Translations under genes and position numbers: made by a program
Shown here: piece by piece, positions 8,957 through 20,140 of the stretch
Layout: each line of letters begins with the position of its first letter
How positions within the stretch are numbered: the first letter of the stretch is position 1
Notes under the pieces: model-generated
The model's database searches: none
Told to the model about the DNA's origin: nothing
What the model saw: the letters and a program-made list of their open reading frames with translations, nothing else
Assembly (NCBI RefSeq): GCF_000746085.1
Contig: NZ_JQKO01000018.1
Coordinates: 1-64,000 of the forward strand
DNA: 64,000 bases
Source of the DNA: Methylocapsa aurea
GTDB taxonomy: Bacteria; Pseudomonadota; Alphaproteobacteria; Rhizobiales; Beijerinckiaceae
Direction: 5' to 3'

Positions 8957-11221
8957 ATGTATGGCGCTCATGGCGGACCCCGTCTGCTGCTGAGGCGGCT
9001 TCGCGAAGTCATGGCGGAGCCGGTCAGCCCTCAGGCTCGGCTCGACAAAATTGTCGTCCATATCGCCGTGAACATGGTCGCGGAAGTCTGTTCCGTTTAT
9101 GTCTTGCGGGCCGACGGCTGGCTTGAGCTTTACGCTACGGAGGGATTGAATCGCGAGGCGGTTCACTTGACGATGATGCGCTCCGGCGAAGGTCTGGTCG
9201 GTCGGATTGCCGAGACGGCCGAACCGCTCGCGCTACCCAACGCGCAACAGCATCCCTCATTTTCCTATCGGCCCGAAACCGGCGAGGAAATCTACTCCTC
9301 CTTCCTGGGGGTGCCGATTCTGCGCGGCGGCAATACGCTCGGCGTTCTCGTCGTCCAGAATAAGGCCCGCCGCAACTATTCAGAGGAAGAAGTCGAGGTC
9401 CTTCAGACGACGGCTATGCTGCTCGCCGAGATGATCGCCTCCGGCGAATTGCAGTCCCTCGTCCTGCCCGGCATCGACATCGCCTTGCGCCGGCCGCTCG
9501 CCTTGAAGGGGACCCCGATCGCCGACGGCGTTGGACTTGGCCACGTCGTCCTGCACGAACCGCGCATCATCATCAAGCAGCTTATCGCCGAAGATACGAT
9601 GCTGGAGATGGAGCGGCTTGACAGAGCGATCGGCGCGATGCGCGAATCGATCGACGCCCTGATCGAAAGCCGGAACATGGGACCGGGCGAGCATCGCGAC
9701 GTGCTCGAAACCTTCCGGATGTTCGCGCATGATCGCGGCTGGCTTCGCCGGTTGCGCGAGGCGGTGTCGACCGGCCTCACTGCGGAAGCCGCGGTCGAAC
9801 GTGTGCAAAACGACGCCCGCGCCAAATTGCAGCGCCGCACCGAACCCTTCATGCGCGAGCGATTGCATGATCTCGACGATCTCGCCAACCGGCTCCTGCA
9901 TCAGTTGACCGGCCAGAGTTTCGTGACGGCGCATGAAGATCTGCCTGATAATGCGATCATCGTCGCGCGAACGATGGGGCCGGCGGCGCTTCTCGAATAT
10001 GACCGCTCGAAAGTGCGCGGCCTCGTAATCGAGGATGGAGGCGCGGGAAGCCATGTCGCCATCGTCGCCCGAGCGCTCGGCATTGCGGCGGCCGGCGATG
10101 TCGCCAATATCATCGACTTTGTCGAACCGGGCGACGCCTTGATCGTCGACGGCGGATCCGGCGACGTTCACGTGCGCCCGCCGCCGGACGTTCAACACGC
10201 CTATGCCGAAAAGGCGCGGATGCGCGCCCGCCGTCAGGAGCAATATCTCAAATTACGCGACGTGCCTGCCGTCACCAGGGACGGCGTCCCGATCGATTTG
10301 CATATGAACGCGGGCCTTCTTGTCGATCTCGAGCATGTGGAGGAAACCGGAGCGGCGTCGATCGGACTGTTCCGCACCGAACTTCAGTTCATGCTCGCCC
10401 CGCGATTTCCGAGGATGAGCGAGCAGGAGGCGCTTTACCGGTCCGCCCTCGATTCTGTCCAAGGAAAGCCGATTACCTTCCGAACGCTCGATATTGGCTC
10501 CGACAAAATTCTCCCCTACATGACCCAGGTCGACGAGGAAAACCCGGCCCTTGGCTGGCGGGCGATCCGCATCGGCCTCGACCGGCCAGGGCTGTTGCGC
10601 TCGCAATTGCGCGGCCTGCTGCGCGCCGGCGCCGGGCGCGAATTGCGAATCATGTTTCCGATGATCGCGATGCTCGAGGAGTTTGAAACCGCAAAGGCAT
10701 TGGTCAAGCGTGAGCTTGATCTTTTGGTGCGCAATAATCGCCAACCCCCGTCCGACCTTAAACTGGGCATCATGGTCGAGGTGCCGTCCTTGCTGTGGCA
10801 ACTCGATGAAATTTGCCAGCAGGTTGATTTTCTTTCGGTCGGCTCCAATGATCTCGTGCAATATCTCTATGCCGCCGATCGCGACAATAAGCGCGTGTCG
10901 GAGCGTTTCGACCCCTTATCGGCGCCAATTCTTCGCGTATTGAAATTCATCGCTGAGAAAGCGGACGCGGCGGGAACGCCGGTGACGCTGTGCGGTGAAA
11001 TCGGCGGCAGGCCGCTCGAGGCGATGGCCTTGCTGGCGCTCGGATTTCGCGGGCTTTCGATGTCCGCCGCCGCGATCGGTCCGGTTAAGGCGATGGTGCT
11101 GGCGACCCACCTTGGCGAGGTCGAGGCTTTCGTCGCGGACTTGATCGCCAGAGAAACGGGTGGTCATTCCTTGCGCGACACGTTACGCAAGTTTGGCAAG
11201 GCGCGCGGCATTCCGGTTTAG
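8957..11221 (+). CDS. ptsP: Phosphoenolpyruvate-protein phosphotransferase PtsP (enzyme I-Ntr)
   Basis: First enzyme of the nitrogen phosphotransferase system: it takes phosphate from PEP and passes it to NPr and EIIA-Ntr, linking nitrogen state to potassium transport and regulation. An N-terminal GAF sensor (about residues 15-160, ending near [14 protein letters not shown]) binds glutamine or 2-oxoglutarate in studied homologues. The phospho-histidine motif [15 protein letters not shown] is present, as are the PEP-binding barrel signatures [26 protein letters not shown] and [18 protein letters not shown]. The frame opens earlier (8831, with an ATG at 8915). The ATG at 8957 gives 754 residues and the [19 protein letters not shown] opening typical of alphaproteobacterial PtsP. 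Confidence 0.93.
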   Translation: MYGAHGGPRLLLRRLREVMAEPVSPQARLDKIVVHIAVNMVAEVCSVYVLRADGWLELYATEGLNREAVHLTMMRSGEGLVGRIAETAEPLALPNAQQHPSFSYRPETGEEIYSSFLGVPILRGGNTLGVLVVQNKARRNYSEEEVEVLQTTAMLLAEMIASGELQSLVLPGIDIALRRPLALKGTPIADGVGLGHVVLHEPRIIIKQLIAEDTMLEMERLDRAIGAMRESIDALIESRNMGPGEHRDVLETFRMFAHDRGWLRRLREAVSTGLTAEAAVERVQNDARAKLQRRTEPFMRERLHDLDDLANRLLHQLTGQSFVTAHEDLPDNAIIVARTMGPAALLEYDRSKVRGLVIEDGGAGSHVAIVARALGIAAAGDVANIIDFVEPGDALIVDGGSGDVHVRPPPDVQHAYAEKARMRARRQEQYLKLRDVPAVTRDGVPIDLHMNAGLLVDLEHVEETGAASIGLFRTELQFMLAPRFPRMSEQEALYRSALDSVQGKPITFRTLDIGSDKILPYMTQVDEENPALGWRAIRIGLDRPGLLRSQLRGLLRAGAGRELRIMFPMIAMLEEFETAKALVKRELDLLVRNNRQPPSDLKLGIMVEVPSLLWQLDEICQQVDFLSVGSNDLVQYLYAADRDNKRVSERFDPLSAPILRVLKFIAEKADAAGTPVTLCGEIGGRPLEAMALLALGFRGLSMSAAAIGPVKAMVLATHLGEVEAFVADLIARETGGHSLRDTLRKFGKARGIPV

Positions 11222-11286
11222 AAGCGCGGTCGCCGGCCCTGCTCGCCCAGCCCACTCTGCTCGAAAGCCTCCTAGAACCCAAACCC

Positions 11287-12369
11287 ATGTTGCCGCAAGA
11301 CAAGCTCGACCTCATCCTGCGCCGCCACGAGGAAATCTCGGCCCGCCTCACGCAAGCGCCCGAAGCGAGCGTTTTCGTCGCCTTGTCGCGGGAACTCGCC
11401 AGCCTAGAGGAAGTCGCCGAGGCGATTCGTGACTTTCGCGCGCAAACGCAAGAGGTCGCGGGACTCGAGGCTATGCTGGCCGATCCCTCAATCGACGCGG
11501 ACATGCGAGATCTAGCCGAGGAGGAACTGCGCGCGGCGCAAGCAAGGCTCGCCGAAGTTGAACAAGGTTTGAAGATCGCCCTCTTGCCCAAGGATGCCGC
11601 GGACGAGAAAAGCGCCATCCTCGAAGTGCGGGCCGGCACTGGCGGCGACGAGGCGGCGTTGTTCGCCGGCGATCTGTTCCGAATGTATCAACGCTACGCT
11701 GAGGCCAAGGGCTGGAGCGTCGAGATCATGTCGGCGAGCGAGGGAACCGCTGGCGGCTACAAGGAAATCATCGCCGAAATCGCCGGTCGGGGCGTTTTCG
11801 CGCGGCTGAAATTCGAATCCGGCGCACACCGGGTCCAACGCGTGCCAGACACTGAAACGCAAGGCCGCATCCATACGTCGGCGGCGACCGTCGCGGTGCT
11901 TCCGCAAGCGGAGGACGTCGATGTCGACATCAACGAAGCGGATCTGAAGATCGACACGATGCGGGCCCAAGGCGCCGGCGGCCAGCACGTCAACAAGACC
12001 GAATCCGCGATCCGCATAACCCATGTTCCGACCGGCACCATTATCTTCGTGCAAGACGAACGCTCGCAGCACAAGAACAGGGCCCGCGCAATGTCCCTGT
12101 TGCGCTCCCGCATCTATGATATGGAGCGCCAGAAGCTTGACGCCGAACGCGCCGCCGACCGGCGCTCGCAGGTCGGCTCGGGCGATCGCTCGGAACGGAT
12201 TCGCACCTATAATTTCCCGCAAGGCCGCCTGACCGATCATCGGATCAATCTGACGCTCTACAAGCTCGACAAAATAATGACCGGAGAGGCTTTGGACGAA
12301 GTCATCGACGCCCTCGTGACGCATCATCAGGCGGCCCAACTCGCCGCCAGCGAAGAGGGCGTTCACTGA
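11287..12369 (+). CDS. prfA: Peptide chain release factor 1
   Basis: A 360-residue class I release factor reading UAA and UAG. The GGQ motif that triggers peptidyl-tRNA hydrolysis lies in [19 protein letters not shown]. The codon-recognition tripeptide PxT appears as Pro-Asp-Thr in [19 protein letters not shown]. The C-terminal segment [20 protein letters not shown] is intact. It lies 66 bp after ptsP and is probably co-transcribed with it. The methyltransferase gene prmC, which modifies the GGQ glutamine and usually follows prfA, is not here. Confidence 0.96.
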   Translation: MLPQDKLDLILRRHEEISARLTQAPEASVFVALSRELASLEEVAEAIRDFRAQTQEVAGLEAMLADPSIDADMRDLAEEELRAAQARLAEVEQGLKIALLPKDAADEKSAILEVRAGTGGDEAALFAGDLFRMYQRYAEAKGWSVEIMSASEGTAGGYKEIIAEIAGRGVFARLKFESGAHRVQRVPDTETQGRIHTSAATVAVLPQAEDVDVDINEADLKIDTMRAQGAGGQHVNKTESAIRITHVPTGTIIFVQDERSQHKNRARAMSLLRSRIYDMERQKLDAERAADRRSQVGSGDRSERIRTYNFPQGRLTDHRINLTLYKLDKIMTGEALDEVIDALVTHHQAAQLAASEEGVH

Positions 12370-12698
12370 CGTCTTAGGACTGTGGCGCGCGCAAGCTTGG
12401 CCGCATCTTCTTTTCCAAAGATCTATCGGTTGCGACGCACTGTCCGTCGCCGACAAAACCTGCCGTTCATCGCCCCCGCCGTCTGCAAGCCTCGCTCCCA
12501 TAGCGCCCTTGCGAGGGAACCAACCCCAGCCCCAACTGTTTCAGCGGACCGCGTCCTGCAACAGGGCCATCACAAGCTAAAACCGAACAACTTGGCATTT
12601 CACCAGGCGAAGCTGCGGCTTGCGGCGCCAAAAGCCGCAGCCAATGCACGCCGCCAAAGTGTCGATGGCGGCGATAAGCTACGAAGTTGGATCTGATA
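12370..12698. other. Gene-free stretch after prfA
   Basis: About 330 bp between prfA and the transglutaminase gene. Open frames here (for example 12382-12696) have no recognisable similarity and are rich in Arg/Pro/Ala, as expected for shadow frames in GC-rich DNA. No terminator hairpin with a T-run was evident. In many relatives prmC would occupy this position. Confidence 0.5.
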
Positions 12699-13541
12699 AT
12701 GCTTATACGATATGGCTATGAAATTACCTTTTCTTGCGCCCAACCGACCTTGATGGTCTGCCTCCTCGACGCCCATCGCGAGCGCTCGCAGGAATTGCGC
12801 TTTGAAACCCCGCCGTTAACAATCCCTTCGATTCCGACAACCACTTATCTCGATCTCTACGGCAATACAGTGCGAAGATTCATCGCGCCGGCCGGCGATC
12901 TCACGATTACATCCGACGCCATTATAGAGGACAGCGGCCTGCCAGATCCGATCGAACTCGACGCCAACGAGGCGCCAGTCGAGCTATTGCCGAACGAAAC
13001 CCTGATTTTCCTTCTCGGCAGCCGGTATTGCGAAACCGACAAGCTCGCGGACATCGCTTGGGGGCTTTTCGGATCGACGCCGCGAGGCTGGCGCCGGGTT
13101 CAGGCGATCTGCGATTTCGTCTGCGATCATTTGACCTTCGGCTACGAACATGCCCGCGCGAGCCGCACCGCTTTCGAGGCCTATCAAGAGCGCGTCGGCG
13201 TCTGCCGCGATTTCGCGCATCTCGCGGTGACGTTCTGCCGCTGCATGAATATTCCAGCGCGCTACGCAAATGGGTTCCTCGGCGACATCGGCGTCCCGCC
13301 TGACCCGGCGCCGATGGACTATAACGCCTGGTTCGAGGTCTTTCTCGATGGCCGCTGGATCACCTTTGACGCGCGCCACAATACGCCGCGCATTGGCCGG
13401 ATTACCGTCGCCCGCGGCCGCGACGCCATGGATATTCCGCTGGCGACTTCTTTTGGCCCTCACGTGTTGAAGACCTTCCGGGTCTGGACCGAAGAAGTGG
13501 ATGCAGGAGTGTTGCGCGACCTTGAGCGGCGCACCGCTTGA
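12699..13541 (+). CDS. Transglutaminase-like protein with BTLCP-type N-terminal region
   Basis: A 280-residue cytoplasmic protein (no signal peptide) of the transglutaminase-like superfamily. The N-terminal beta-rich domain (residues 1-150, opening MLIRYGYEITFSCAQPT) precedes the papain-like core with the active-site cysteine in RVGVCRDFAHLAVTFCRCMN. In the second motif, YNAWFEVFLDGRWITFDARHN, the aspartate is present but the position usually held by histidine (HAW) is asparagine. I believe this is seen across this subfamily, where Ala or Ser is common there. Protease or amidase activity is therefore uncertain. The ATG at 12699 is preferred over an upstream TTG at 12687. Confidence 0.82.
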   Translation: MLIRYGYEITFSCAQPTLMVCLLDAHRERSQELRFETPPLTIPSIPTTTYLDLYGNTVRRFIAPAGDLTITSDAIIEDSGLPDPIELDANEAPVELLPNETLIFLLGSRYCETDKLADIAWGLFGSTPRGWRRVQAICDFVCDHLTFGYEHARASRTAFEAYQERVGVCRDFAHLAVTFCRCMNIPARYANGFLGDIGVPPDPAPMDYNAWFEVFLDGRWITFDARHNTPRIGRITVARGRDAMDIPLATSFGPHVLKTFRVWTEEVDAGVLRDLERRTA

Positions 13542-13706
13542 GGCGGCGGCGTCGCCAGGCTCGGCCTCAACTCCATGGAACGACCCTTACCTTGACGTTA
13601 AACGCCTACTAAGGTTTATGCTGGCAGATGCTTAATGCATCGCCGTCGCGTCCTTTCGCTTTGGCGAAGGGTGTTGCGCCTTACGGCCGCCAGCGAGTAG
13701 GTCTCG

Positions 13707-15011
13707 ATGCGTCAATTGATCTCGAAAGCCCGCTCTCGCCGGCGCCCAGCTCTCTGTCGCGAAGGGGCCGCTCGCTCAGGCGCGCGCTTTTGCAGCGGGT
13801 CGCTGATAATTCTGTCGGCGCTAAGCCTTGCCGCCTGCTCCAGCAACATCAAGGGATTTCTCGCCCCCGTGGCCGATGGCGCTCCCGGCGCGACTCCTGT
13901 CGAGATGGTGGTCGCGACGACGCGCATGAAAGCCGGTTCGCCAGGGGAAATGTTTTCCGGCGCGCGGGGTCCAACGCCAAGCTTCGCTGATATCGTCGTG
14001 TCGATTCCGCCCGATGGCGTTCATAAGGTCGGCGACGTCGAATGGCCAAAGCAAGTTCCCGGCAATCCAGCCTCCGATTTCGTCACGCTTAAAGCCGACG
14101 TCATCGACAGGGACCAGGCCATCGCGACATTTTCGAGGATACTCCAGAAATCGCCGAAACGGCAGGCTCTCATTTTCGTCCATGGCTTCAACAACCGCTT
14201 CGACGACGCGGTTTTCCGCTTCGCGCAGATCGTCCACGACTCGGGCTCGGGAACCGACTTCGCGCCGGTTCTGTTTACTTGGCCCTCGCAGGGCAGCGCT
14301 TTCGCCTATGGGTATGACCGCGAAAGCGCAAATTACTCCCGCGACGCGCTGGAAAATCTGTTGCGTTGGCTTGCGAAAAATCCTCAAGTCACCGAAATTT
14401 CCATTCTCGCCCATTCGATGGGCAATTGGGTGACGCTGGAAGCCCTTCGCCAGATGGCGATCCGCGACGGGAAGGTCGCCCCGAAAATCCGCACCGTTCT
14501 GCTCGCGGCGCCCGATGTCGACGTCGATATTGCGCGCGAACAGATCGCCACAATGGGCGCGGTGCGGCCGAATTTCACGCTGTTCCTCTCCGAGGACGAT
14601 CGCGCCCTCGCCCTTTCGCGCCAGGTTTGGGGCGGCCCGCGGCTGGGCGCCATCGATCCCGATATCGAGCCTTACAGGACCGACCTCGCGCGGGAAAAAA
14701 TCGAAGTCGTCAACCTGACGAAATTGAAATCTTCGGATGAATTCAACCACGGTAAATTCGCGGAAAATCCCAAGGCCGTCGAGATTATCGGGCGAAGCCT
14801 GGCGAGCGGCCAGACCCTGACGGATTCACGCGTTGGCCTTGGCGAAAGAATCATGGCGACGACGGCGGGCGCCGCGACTTCCATTGGTCACGCGGCTGGC
14901 CTCGTGGTGACGGCGCCGCTCGCCGTCGTCGATCCGCTGACCCGAGAACATTATGGCGACCAAGTCGACGCCTTCAGCCGGTCGGTCCATGATGCGGCGG
15001 CGCCCAAATAG
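13707..15011 (+). CDS. Alpha/beta hydrolase lipoprotein (DUF900 type)
   Basis: A 434-residue protein with an N-terminal export signal and probable lipobox: the hydrophobic run SLIILSALSLAAC ends in LAAC at about residues 41-44, so Cys would be lipidated. The hydrolase domain (about residues 140-360) has the oxyanion strand LIFVHGFNNRFDDAVFRFAQ and a nucleophile elbow in ISILAHSMGNWVTLEALRQM. The pattern matches DUF900 esterase/lipase-like proteins. The substrate is unknown. Its nearest plus-strand neighbour is the transglutaminase-like gene 165 bp upstream; they may or may not share a transcript. Confidence 0.8.
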   Translation: MRQLISKARSRRRPALCREGAARSGARFCSGSLIILSALSLAACSSNIKGFLAPVADGAPGATPVEMVVATTRMKAGSPGEMFSGARGPTPSFADIVVSIPPDGVHKVGDVEWPKQVPGNPASDFVTLKADVIDRDQAIATFSRILQKSPKRQALIFVHGFNNRFDDAVFRFAQIVHDSGSGTDFAPVLFTWPSQGSAFAYGYDRESANYSRDALENLLRWLAKNPQVTEISILAHSMGNWVTLEALRQMAIRDGKVAPKIRTVLLAAPDVDVDIAREQIATMGAVRPNFTLFLSEDDRALALSRQVWGGPRLGAIDPDIEPYRTDLAREKIEVVNLTKLKSSDEFNHGKFAENPKAVEIIGRSLASGQTLTDSRVGLGERIMATTAGAATSIGHAAGLVVTAPLAVVDPLTREHYGDQVDAFSRSVHDAAAPK

Positions 15012-15100
15012 GCTTCTGTCCAACGTCGGCGTTTGCATCCGTTGTTCGGGCGCGAGCCCATCCAAAAGCGCTACAACTTTTTGAGATTATACAGAGTCGC

Positions 15101-15388
15101 TTAGGCTGCGCAGGACAGCCTGACCGCGACGCCAGTGGCGAGAATCCGGTTGAGGCTCACGCCCGTTTCTTCGACTGGAACGAAGCCATCGGTTTCATAA
15201 TCGAGGCCGATAATCGCGTCGGCGTCGATGTCTTCGGCCCTACGGATCAATTCGCGCAGGGCAAGTTCGCGCCAGTCGCCTTGAAGCGGGGCGCCGTTTG
15301 CCGCATGCCAAGCCGAGGCAGCCTTGATCTTGCCGATCGCATAAAGGATGCGGCCGCCCTCGATGCCGTTGGTGGAACTGATGCGCAT
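15101..15388 (-). CDS. YbjQ-family (UPF0145) protein
   Basis: A 95-residue protein of the YbjQ/UPF0145 type, proposed to be heavy-metal-binding and pentameric in structural-genomics entries. Recognisable features are the N-terminal RISSTNGIEGGRI, an internal RELALRELIRRAEDIDADAI and GLDYETDG. The family's usual central Arg-Glu helix region is short. It stands alone, 145 bp from purH on the same strand. Function is unknown. Confidence 0.65.
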   Translation of the reverse strand: MRISSTNGIEGGRILYAIGKIKAASAWHAANGAPLQGDWRELALRELIRRAEDIDADAIIGLDYETDGFVPVEETGVSLNRILATGVAVRLSCAA

Positions 15389-15533
15389 GACGCGTCCTCC
15401 GATGCCTTCTCAAAACCCTGGACCAGGAAGGTTTCCCATCGCTTAATGACGGCGGGAAATGTCCCTTTCGAAGCTAAGGGTCGCAGTTTTAAGATGAACG
15501 GGAGGTGACGCGCCGCACGCGGTGGTCATTGGC

Positions 15534-17126
15534 TCAGTGTCGAAAGTGCCGCACGCCAGTGAGCACCATGGCGAGGCCCGCCGCATCGGCGGCCTTGACG
15601 ATTTCATCGTCCCGCACGGATCCGCCGGGCTGGATAATGGCGCTGGCGCCGGCTTGCGCCGCGGCGAGCAAACCGTCGGCGAATGGAAAAAACGCGTCCG
15701 AAGCGACGACCGATCCTTTTGCAAGGCTTTCGCTCAATCCCAAGGCCTTGGCCGCGTCGGCCGCCTTCATGGCCGCGATCCTTGCGGAATCGACGCGGCT
15801 CATCTGACCGGCGCCAATGCCGACGGTTGCGCTGTCCTTGGCGTAGACGATCGCGTTCGACTTCACATGTTTGGCGACGCGGAAAGCGAATTTAAGGTCC
15901 CGATATTCCGCCTCGGTCGGCGCGCGTTTGGTGACGACGCGCAAATCCATGTCGTCAACAACGGCGTTGTCGCGGCTCTGCACGAGCAGGCCGCCGGCGA
16001 CGGGGCGGAACGTCAGGCTGGCGGCGCGCGGATCGGGCAGGCCGCCGGTCAGGAGCAGCCGCAAGTTCTTCTTGGCGGCAACGATTTCGATCGCCTCCGG
16101 ATCGGCCTCCGGCGCGATGATGACTTCGGTAAAAATCTTGACAATCTCGAGCGCGGTCTCGGCGTCGAGCCTGCGGTTCAGGGCGATGATGCCGCCGAAA
16201 GCCGAAACCGGATCACAGCGCAGCGCCAGTTCATAGGCCTCCTTAAGGCTGGACGCCTCGGCGACGCCGCAAGGGTTGGCGTGTTTGATGATGGCGACGG
16301 CGGCGGTTCGATGGGCGTCGAACTCGGCGACGAGTTCGAACGCCGCATCGGTGTCGCCGACATTATTGTAGGAGAGTTGCTTGCCTTGCGCCTGCCGCGC
16401 CGTCGCGACGCCATAGCGGTGCTCCGGCAGAGCGTAGAATCCAGCGACCTGATGCGGATTTTCTCCATAGCGCAGGCTAACGGCGAGCTTGCCGCCGAAG
16501 GCGCGATAGGCCGGCGTCGCCTCGCCGATCTCAGCCGCGAACCAATTTGAAATCGTGGAATCATAGGCGGCGGTGCGCGCGAACGCCTTTTGCGCAAGGC
16601 TTTGACGCAGTTCCTTGGTGGTGGAGCCGGCATGCGTCTTCAATTCATCGAGGATAAGGGCGTAATCCTCGACATCTACAACGACTGCGACATCGCTGAA
16701 ATTTTTCGCCGCGCCGCGGATCATCGCTGGACCGCCGACATCGATATTTTCGATGCAATCGGCGAAATCCGCGGCTCCGCCGATCGTCGCCTCGAAAGGA
16801 TAGAGATTCACGACAAGGAGATCAATCGGCGCGATGCCATGCGCGAGCATCGCCGCTTCGTGCGCCGGATTCTTGCGGATCGCCAGAAGTCCGCCATGCA
16901 CCTTCGGATGCAAGGTCTTGACGCGGCCGTCCATGAGTTCTGGAAATCCGGTCACGTCGGCGACGTCGCGGACCGCGAGACCCGCATCCTCCAGCGCCTT
17001 GCGCGTGCCTCCGGTCGAAATCAGTTCTATGCCCAGGGCCAGGAGGCCGCGCGCGAAATCGACGAGGCCGGTCTTGTCGGAAACGGAAATCAGCGCCCGC
17101 ACGGCGCGGCGAAGCTCGGTTGGCAT
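15534..17126 (-). CDS. purH: Bifunctional AICAR transformylase / IMP cyclohydrolase PurH
   Basis: A 530-residue enzyme of the last two steps of IMP synthesis. The N-terminal cyclohydrolase domain (residues 1-200) has [32 protein letters not shown] and [17 protein letters not shown]. The C-terminal transformylase has the catalytic Lys-His pair in [13 protein letters not shown], then [11 protein letters not shown] and [17 protein letters not shown]. Length is normal. A palindromic repeat lies directly upstream at 17139-17209, between purH and copA. Confidence 0.97.
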   Translation of the reverse strand: MPTELRRAVRALISVSDKTGLVDFARGLLALGIELISTGGTRKALEDAGLAVRDVADVTGFPELMDGRVKTLHPKVHGGLLAIRKNPAHEAAMLAHGIAPIDLLVVNLYPFEATIGGAADFADCIENIDVGGPAMIRGAAKNFSDVAVVVDVEDYALILDELKTHAGSTTKELRQSLAQKAFARTAAYDSTISNWFAAEIGEATPAYRAFGGKLAVSLRYGENPHQVAGFYALPEHRYGVATARQAQGKQLSYNNVGDTDAAFELVAEFDAHRTAAVAIIKHANPCGVAEASSLKEAYELALRCDPVSAFGGIIALNRRLDAETALEIVKIFTEVIIAPEADPEAIEIVAAKKNLRLLLTGGLPDPRAASLTFRPVAGGLLVQSRDNAVVDDMDLRVVTKRAPTEAEYRDLKFAFRVAKHVKSNAIVYAKDSATVGIGAGQMSRVDSARIAAMKAADAAKALGLSESLAKGSVVASDAFFPFADGLLAAAQAGASAIIQPGGSVRDDEIVKAADAAGLAMVLTGVRHFRH

Positions 17127-17138
17127 GGCTTTATCCGG

Positions 17139-17209
17139 CTCTCATCAAAGAGTTTAAGCATGATGTCGTCCGAAAACCGGTTTCCGCTTTTCGGCATCAT
17201 GCTCTAGGG
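17139..17209. repeat. Dispersed palindromic repeat, copy 1
   Basis: CTCTCATCAAAGAGTTtAAG, then CATGATGTCGTCCGAAAACC, then GGTTTCC, then a TTTTCGGCATCATGCTCTAG arm. The two ATGATG/CCGAAAA arms are inverted and can form a hairpin. A near-identical copy is at 20381-20452. This repeat type is common between genes in Hyphomicrobiales. Confidence 0.85.
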
Positions 17210-17296
17210 CTCGATTGACCCGCGCTTAGCACGAAGCCGCCGCCGCTCCTACCCTCTATGGATGCGCGCCCGCTCGGGGCCGGCGGGCGCGGCTCC

Positions 17297-19972
17297 CTAT
17301 TCCGCCGACGCCTGCCGCAATCCGTCCTCCGCGCCAAGCCCGGCGCTCCTGCGCAAGGGGGAGGCAAACCGGCGCAGCCGGAGCGCGTTGGAGACGACGA
17401 AGACGGAGGAAAACGCCATCGCGCCAGCGGCCAGCACCGGCGACAGGAGGATGCCGAAGGCCGGGTAAAGCGCTCCCGCGGCGACCGGGATCAGGACGAT
17501 GTTATAGGCGAAGGCCCAAAACAGATTCTGCTTGATGTTGCGCATCGTGACCCGGCTCAGCGCTACCGCCGTCGCGGCGGCGCCAAGGTCGCCCCCCATC
17601 AGCACGACATCGGCGGCCTCGATCGCAACATCCGTCCCGGCGCCGATCGCCAGACCGACATCGGCTTCGGCCAGGGCCGGAGCATCATTGATGCCGTCGC
17701 CGACAAAAGCGATGGCGCGATGGCGCGCGCGCAGCTCTCGCAGCGCCGCAAGCTTGCCCTCCGGCAGAACCTCGGCGACGACCCCGTCGATCCCCACCGC
17801 CTTGGCGACGGCTTCGGCCGTCCGGCGATTGTCGCCCGTCACCATGATTACTTCGAGCCCCTGCCCGCGCAAGGCTTCGACCGCGCGCCGCGCCGTCGGC
17901 GCAATCGGGTCGGCAATCACGATGAGGCCGGCGAGCTTTCGATCGATCGCCGCATAGAGCGGAGACTTTCCCTCCTCGCCAAACCGTTTCGCCGCATCGG
18001 CAAAGGCGCCAACATCGACGCCCAGCGCGGCCATGAAGCGATCCGCGCCAACCGCGACATGACGCCCCTCGACGTCGGCTTCGGCGCCAAGGCCCGGCTT
18101 TGCGGCGAAGTTGAGCGCCCGCCCGCCGGTCGCCCCCGTCTGCTCGGCAGTCCCGGCCGAGTCCTCGACGCCCCCCGAGCGCTTGGACCAGGATAACAAC
18201 GTCCGCCAAGGCGAACCACCGCGCGGCGCGCCGGGGTCCAGCTCGGCGGAAAAGCTGACAGCCTGCTTGCTCAGCGCCCCGGCCTCCTTCGCGGCGGCGA
18301 CGATGGCGGCGGCGATCGGATGCTCGGACCGCGCCTCCACAGCCGCGACAAAGCCAAGAACCTCAGCCCGGTCGAACCCCGGCGCGGCAAGAAAATCGGT
18401 CAGTTCGGGGCTTCCCTTTGTAATCGTTCCAGTCTTGTCCAAGGCGATCGCGGTCACTCTCGCGAGGCTCTGCAAGGCGTCTCCCTTGCGAAAGAGGACT
18501 CCCAATTCGGCGCCTCGCCCGGTGCCGACCATGATCGAGGTCGGCGTGGCGAGACCCATCGCGCAGGGGCAAGCAATGATCAGCACGGCGACCATCTGGA
18601 TCAGCGCATAGCTCAAGGCCGGCGCCGGCCCGAGCCATAGCCAGAGCGCGAAGGTCACAGCCGCAACTCCGATCACGGCCGGCACGAACCATGCCGTCAC
18701 CTTGTCGGCCAGCGCCTGAATCGGCAATTTGGCGCCCTGCGCCCGCTCGACCATGCGAATGATCTGGGCCAGCACCGTGTCGGCGCCGGTCTTAGTCACC
18801 CTGAAGGAGAAGCTTCCCGTCTTATTGATGGTTCCCCCCACCACATTGGCGCCAACGCCCTTGGTCACAGGCCCCGGCTCCCCGGTCAGCATCGATTCGT
18901 CGACGAAGGAAGAGCCTTCGACCACCGCTCCATCGACCGGCACTTTGTCGCCCGGCTTGACGAGGACGATGTCGCCCACGGCGACCTCCTCCAGGGCGAC
19001 GTCAACCGGCGCTCCATCGCGCAGGACGCGCGCGGTCTTGGGCTTCAAGCCGATCAGATGTTCGATGGCCGCGCCGGTGCGTCCCTTGGCCCGCGCCTCC
19101 AAGCTCCGCCCAAGCAGGATCAATGTCACGATCACAGCGGCGGATTCGAAATAGACATGGGAGGTTCCGGCCGGGAACAGGCCAGGCGCGAAAGTGACCA
19201 AGGCGGAATAGGTAAAGGCGGCGCCGGCGCCGAGCGCAACGAGGGCGTTCATGTCCGGCGCGCCGCGCCACAGCGCCGGAAACCCGGTCTTGAAAAAGCG
19301 CAGGCCCGGCCCGAACAGAACCAGCGCGGTCAGAACGAACTGGATAACCCGACTCGCCGGCATGCCGATCGCATCCATCACGAACATGTGGACGGCCGGC
19401 ACCATATGGGAGCCCATCTCGAGCGCGAAGACAGGCGCCGTCAGGACCGCAGCAACCAGAAGCGCGCGAGAGAGCTCTTGCGTTTCCTTGTCGCGCCGGT
19501 CGGCCAGCGACGTCGCGGGCGCGTCCGGCTTGATCTCGCGCGTCGGATAGCCGGCGGCGGTCGCGGCGGTCGCGAGAGCGGCGGCGTTTGTCGCGCCGGG
19601 GGCAAAGCGCACCGTCCCGGTCCGGGCCGCGAGATTGACATTGGCCTCGATCACGCCTGGAACGGTCTTGAACGCCTTCTCGACGTGGTTCACGCAAGAG
19701 GCGCAGCTCATTTTATCGATTTCGAACCGCGCCGTTTCAATCGTCGCGCCATAACCAGCCTTGCTGATTGCGGCGACGACGCCGGCAATGTCCGGCGCTC
19801 CCGAAAACACCACCTCGGCGCGCCGCGTCGCGAGATTGACCGAGGCCGAAGCAACGCCTGGGGCCGTCGAAATGGCCTTTTCGACTCGCGCAACGCAGGA
19901 GGCGCAGGCCAAACCTTCAACTCCGAGGCTGAAGGCCGCCGCTTGTTTGGGATGCTCGGGGCGTGAAGGCAT
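17297..19972 (-). CDS. copA: Copper-exporting P1B-type ATPase
   Basis: An 891-residue Cu(+)-ATPase, somewhat longer than usual. Two N-terminal heavy-metal-associated domains carry CxxC sites (GLACASC at about 21-26 and KMSCASC at about 90). Membrane segments follow, with the CPC ion site in [17 protein letters not shown]. Catalytic motifs are TGE (MLTGEPGP), DKTGTITKG with the phosphorylated Asp, the SEHP His-Pro pair and [10 protein letters not shown]. Between the SEHP region and the [18 protein letters not shown] strand there is an extra 40-45 residues ([17 protein letters not shown] and onward) not expected in the family. Expected role: copper efflux from the cytoplasm. No cueR or csoR is adjacent. 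Confidence 0.93.
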   Translation of the reverse strand: MPSRPEHPKQAAAFSLGVEGLACASCVARVEKAISTAPGVASASVNLATRRAEVVFSGAPDIAGVVAAISKAGYGATIETARFEIDKMSCASCVNHVEKAFKTVPGVIEANVNLAARTGTVRFAPGATNAAALATAATAAGYPTREIKPDAPATSLADRRDKETQELSRALLVAAVLTAPVFALEMGSHMVPAVHMFVMDAIGMPASRVIQFVLTALVLFGPGLRFFKTGFPALWRGAPDMNALVALGAGAAFTYSALVTFAPGLFPAGTSHVYFESAAVIVTLILLGRSLEARAKGRTGAAIEHLIGLKPKTARVLRDGAPVDVALEEVAVGDIVLVKPGDKVPVDGAVVEGSSFVDESMLTGEPGPVTKGVGANVVGGTINKTGSFSFRVTKTGADTVLAQIIRMVERAQGAKLPIQALADKVTAWFVPAVIGVAAVTFALWLWLGPAPALSYALIQMVAVLIIACPCAMGLATPTSIMVGTGRGAELGVLFRKGDALQSLARVTAIALDKTGTITKGSPELTDFLAAPGFDRAEVLGFVAAVEARSEHPIAAAIVAAAKEAGALSKQAVSFSAELDPGAPRGGSPWRTLLSWSKRSGGVEDSAGTAEQTGATGGRALNFAAKPGLGAEADVEGRHVAVGADRFMAALGVDVGAFADAAKRFGEEGKSPLYAAIDRKLAGLIVIADPIAPTARRAVEALRGQGLEVIMVTGDNRRTAEAVAKAVGIDGVVAEVLPEGKLAALRELRARHRAIAFVGDGINDAPALAEADVGLAIGAGTDVAIEAADVVLMGGDLGAAATAVALSRVTMRNIKQNLFWAFAYNIVLIPVAAGALYPAFGILLSPVLAAGAMAFSSVFVVSNALRLRRFASPLRRSAGLGAEDGLRQASAE

Positions 19973-20140
19973 CGGCGTTTTCCTTTATAGAGATAGAGAA
20001 CTGACGGCTTCCCCGCTCGTAAATCATCGGCGTCGAGCCGGAAAACAAGGGAGGCCGACGGGAAACAAGACCGGCGGGCATTCGCCGATGCGCCTCAGCG
20101 CCCTTTCAGCAGCAGCCGAAAATGTTTACATGCGGAATAT

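Noticed and set aside
12382-12696. A 104-codon frame between prfA and the transglutaminase gene, considered as a prmC remnant
   Set aside because: No NPPY motif or methyltransferase-like sequence; composition of a chance frame.
15522-16550. A 342-codon plus-strand frame opposite purH
   Set aside because: Antisense shadow of a well-conserved gene; Arg/Gly-rich with no motifs.
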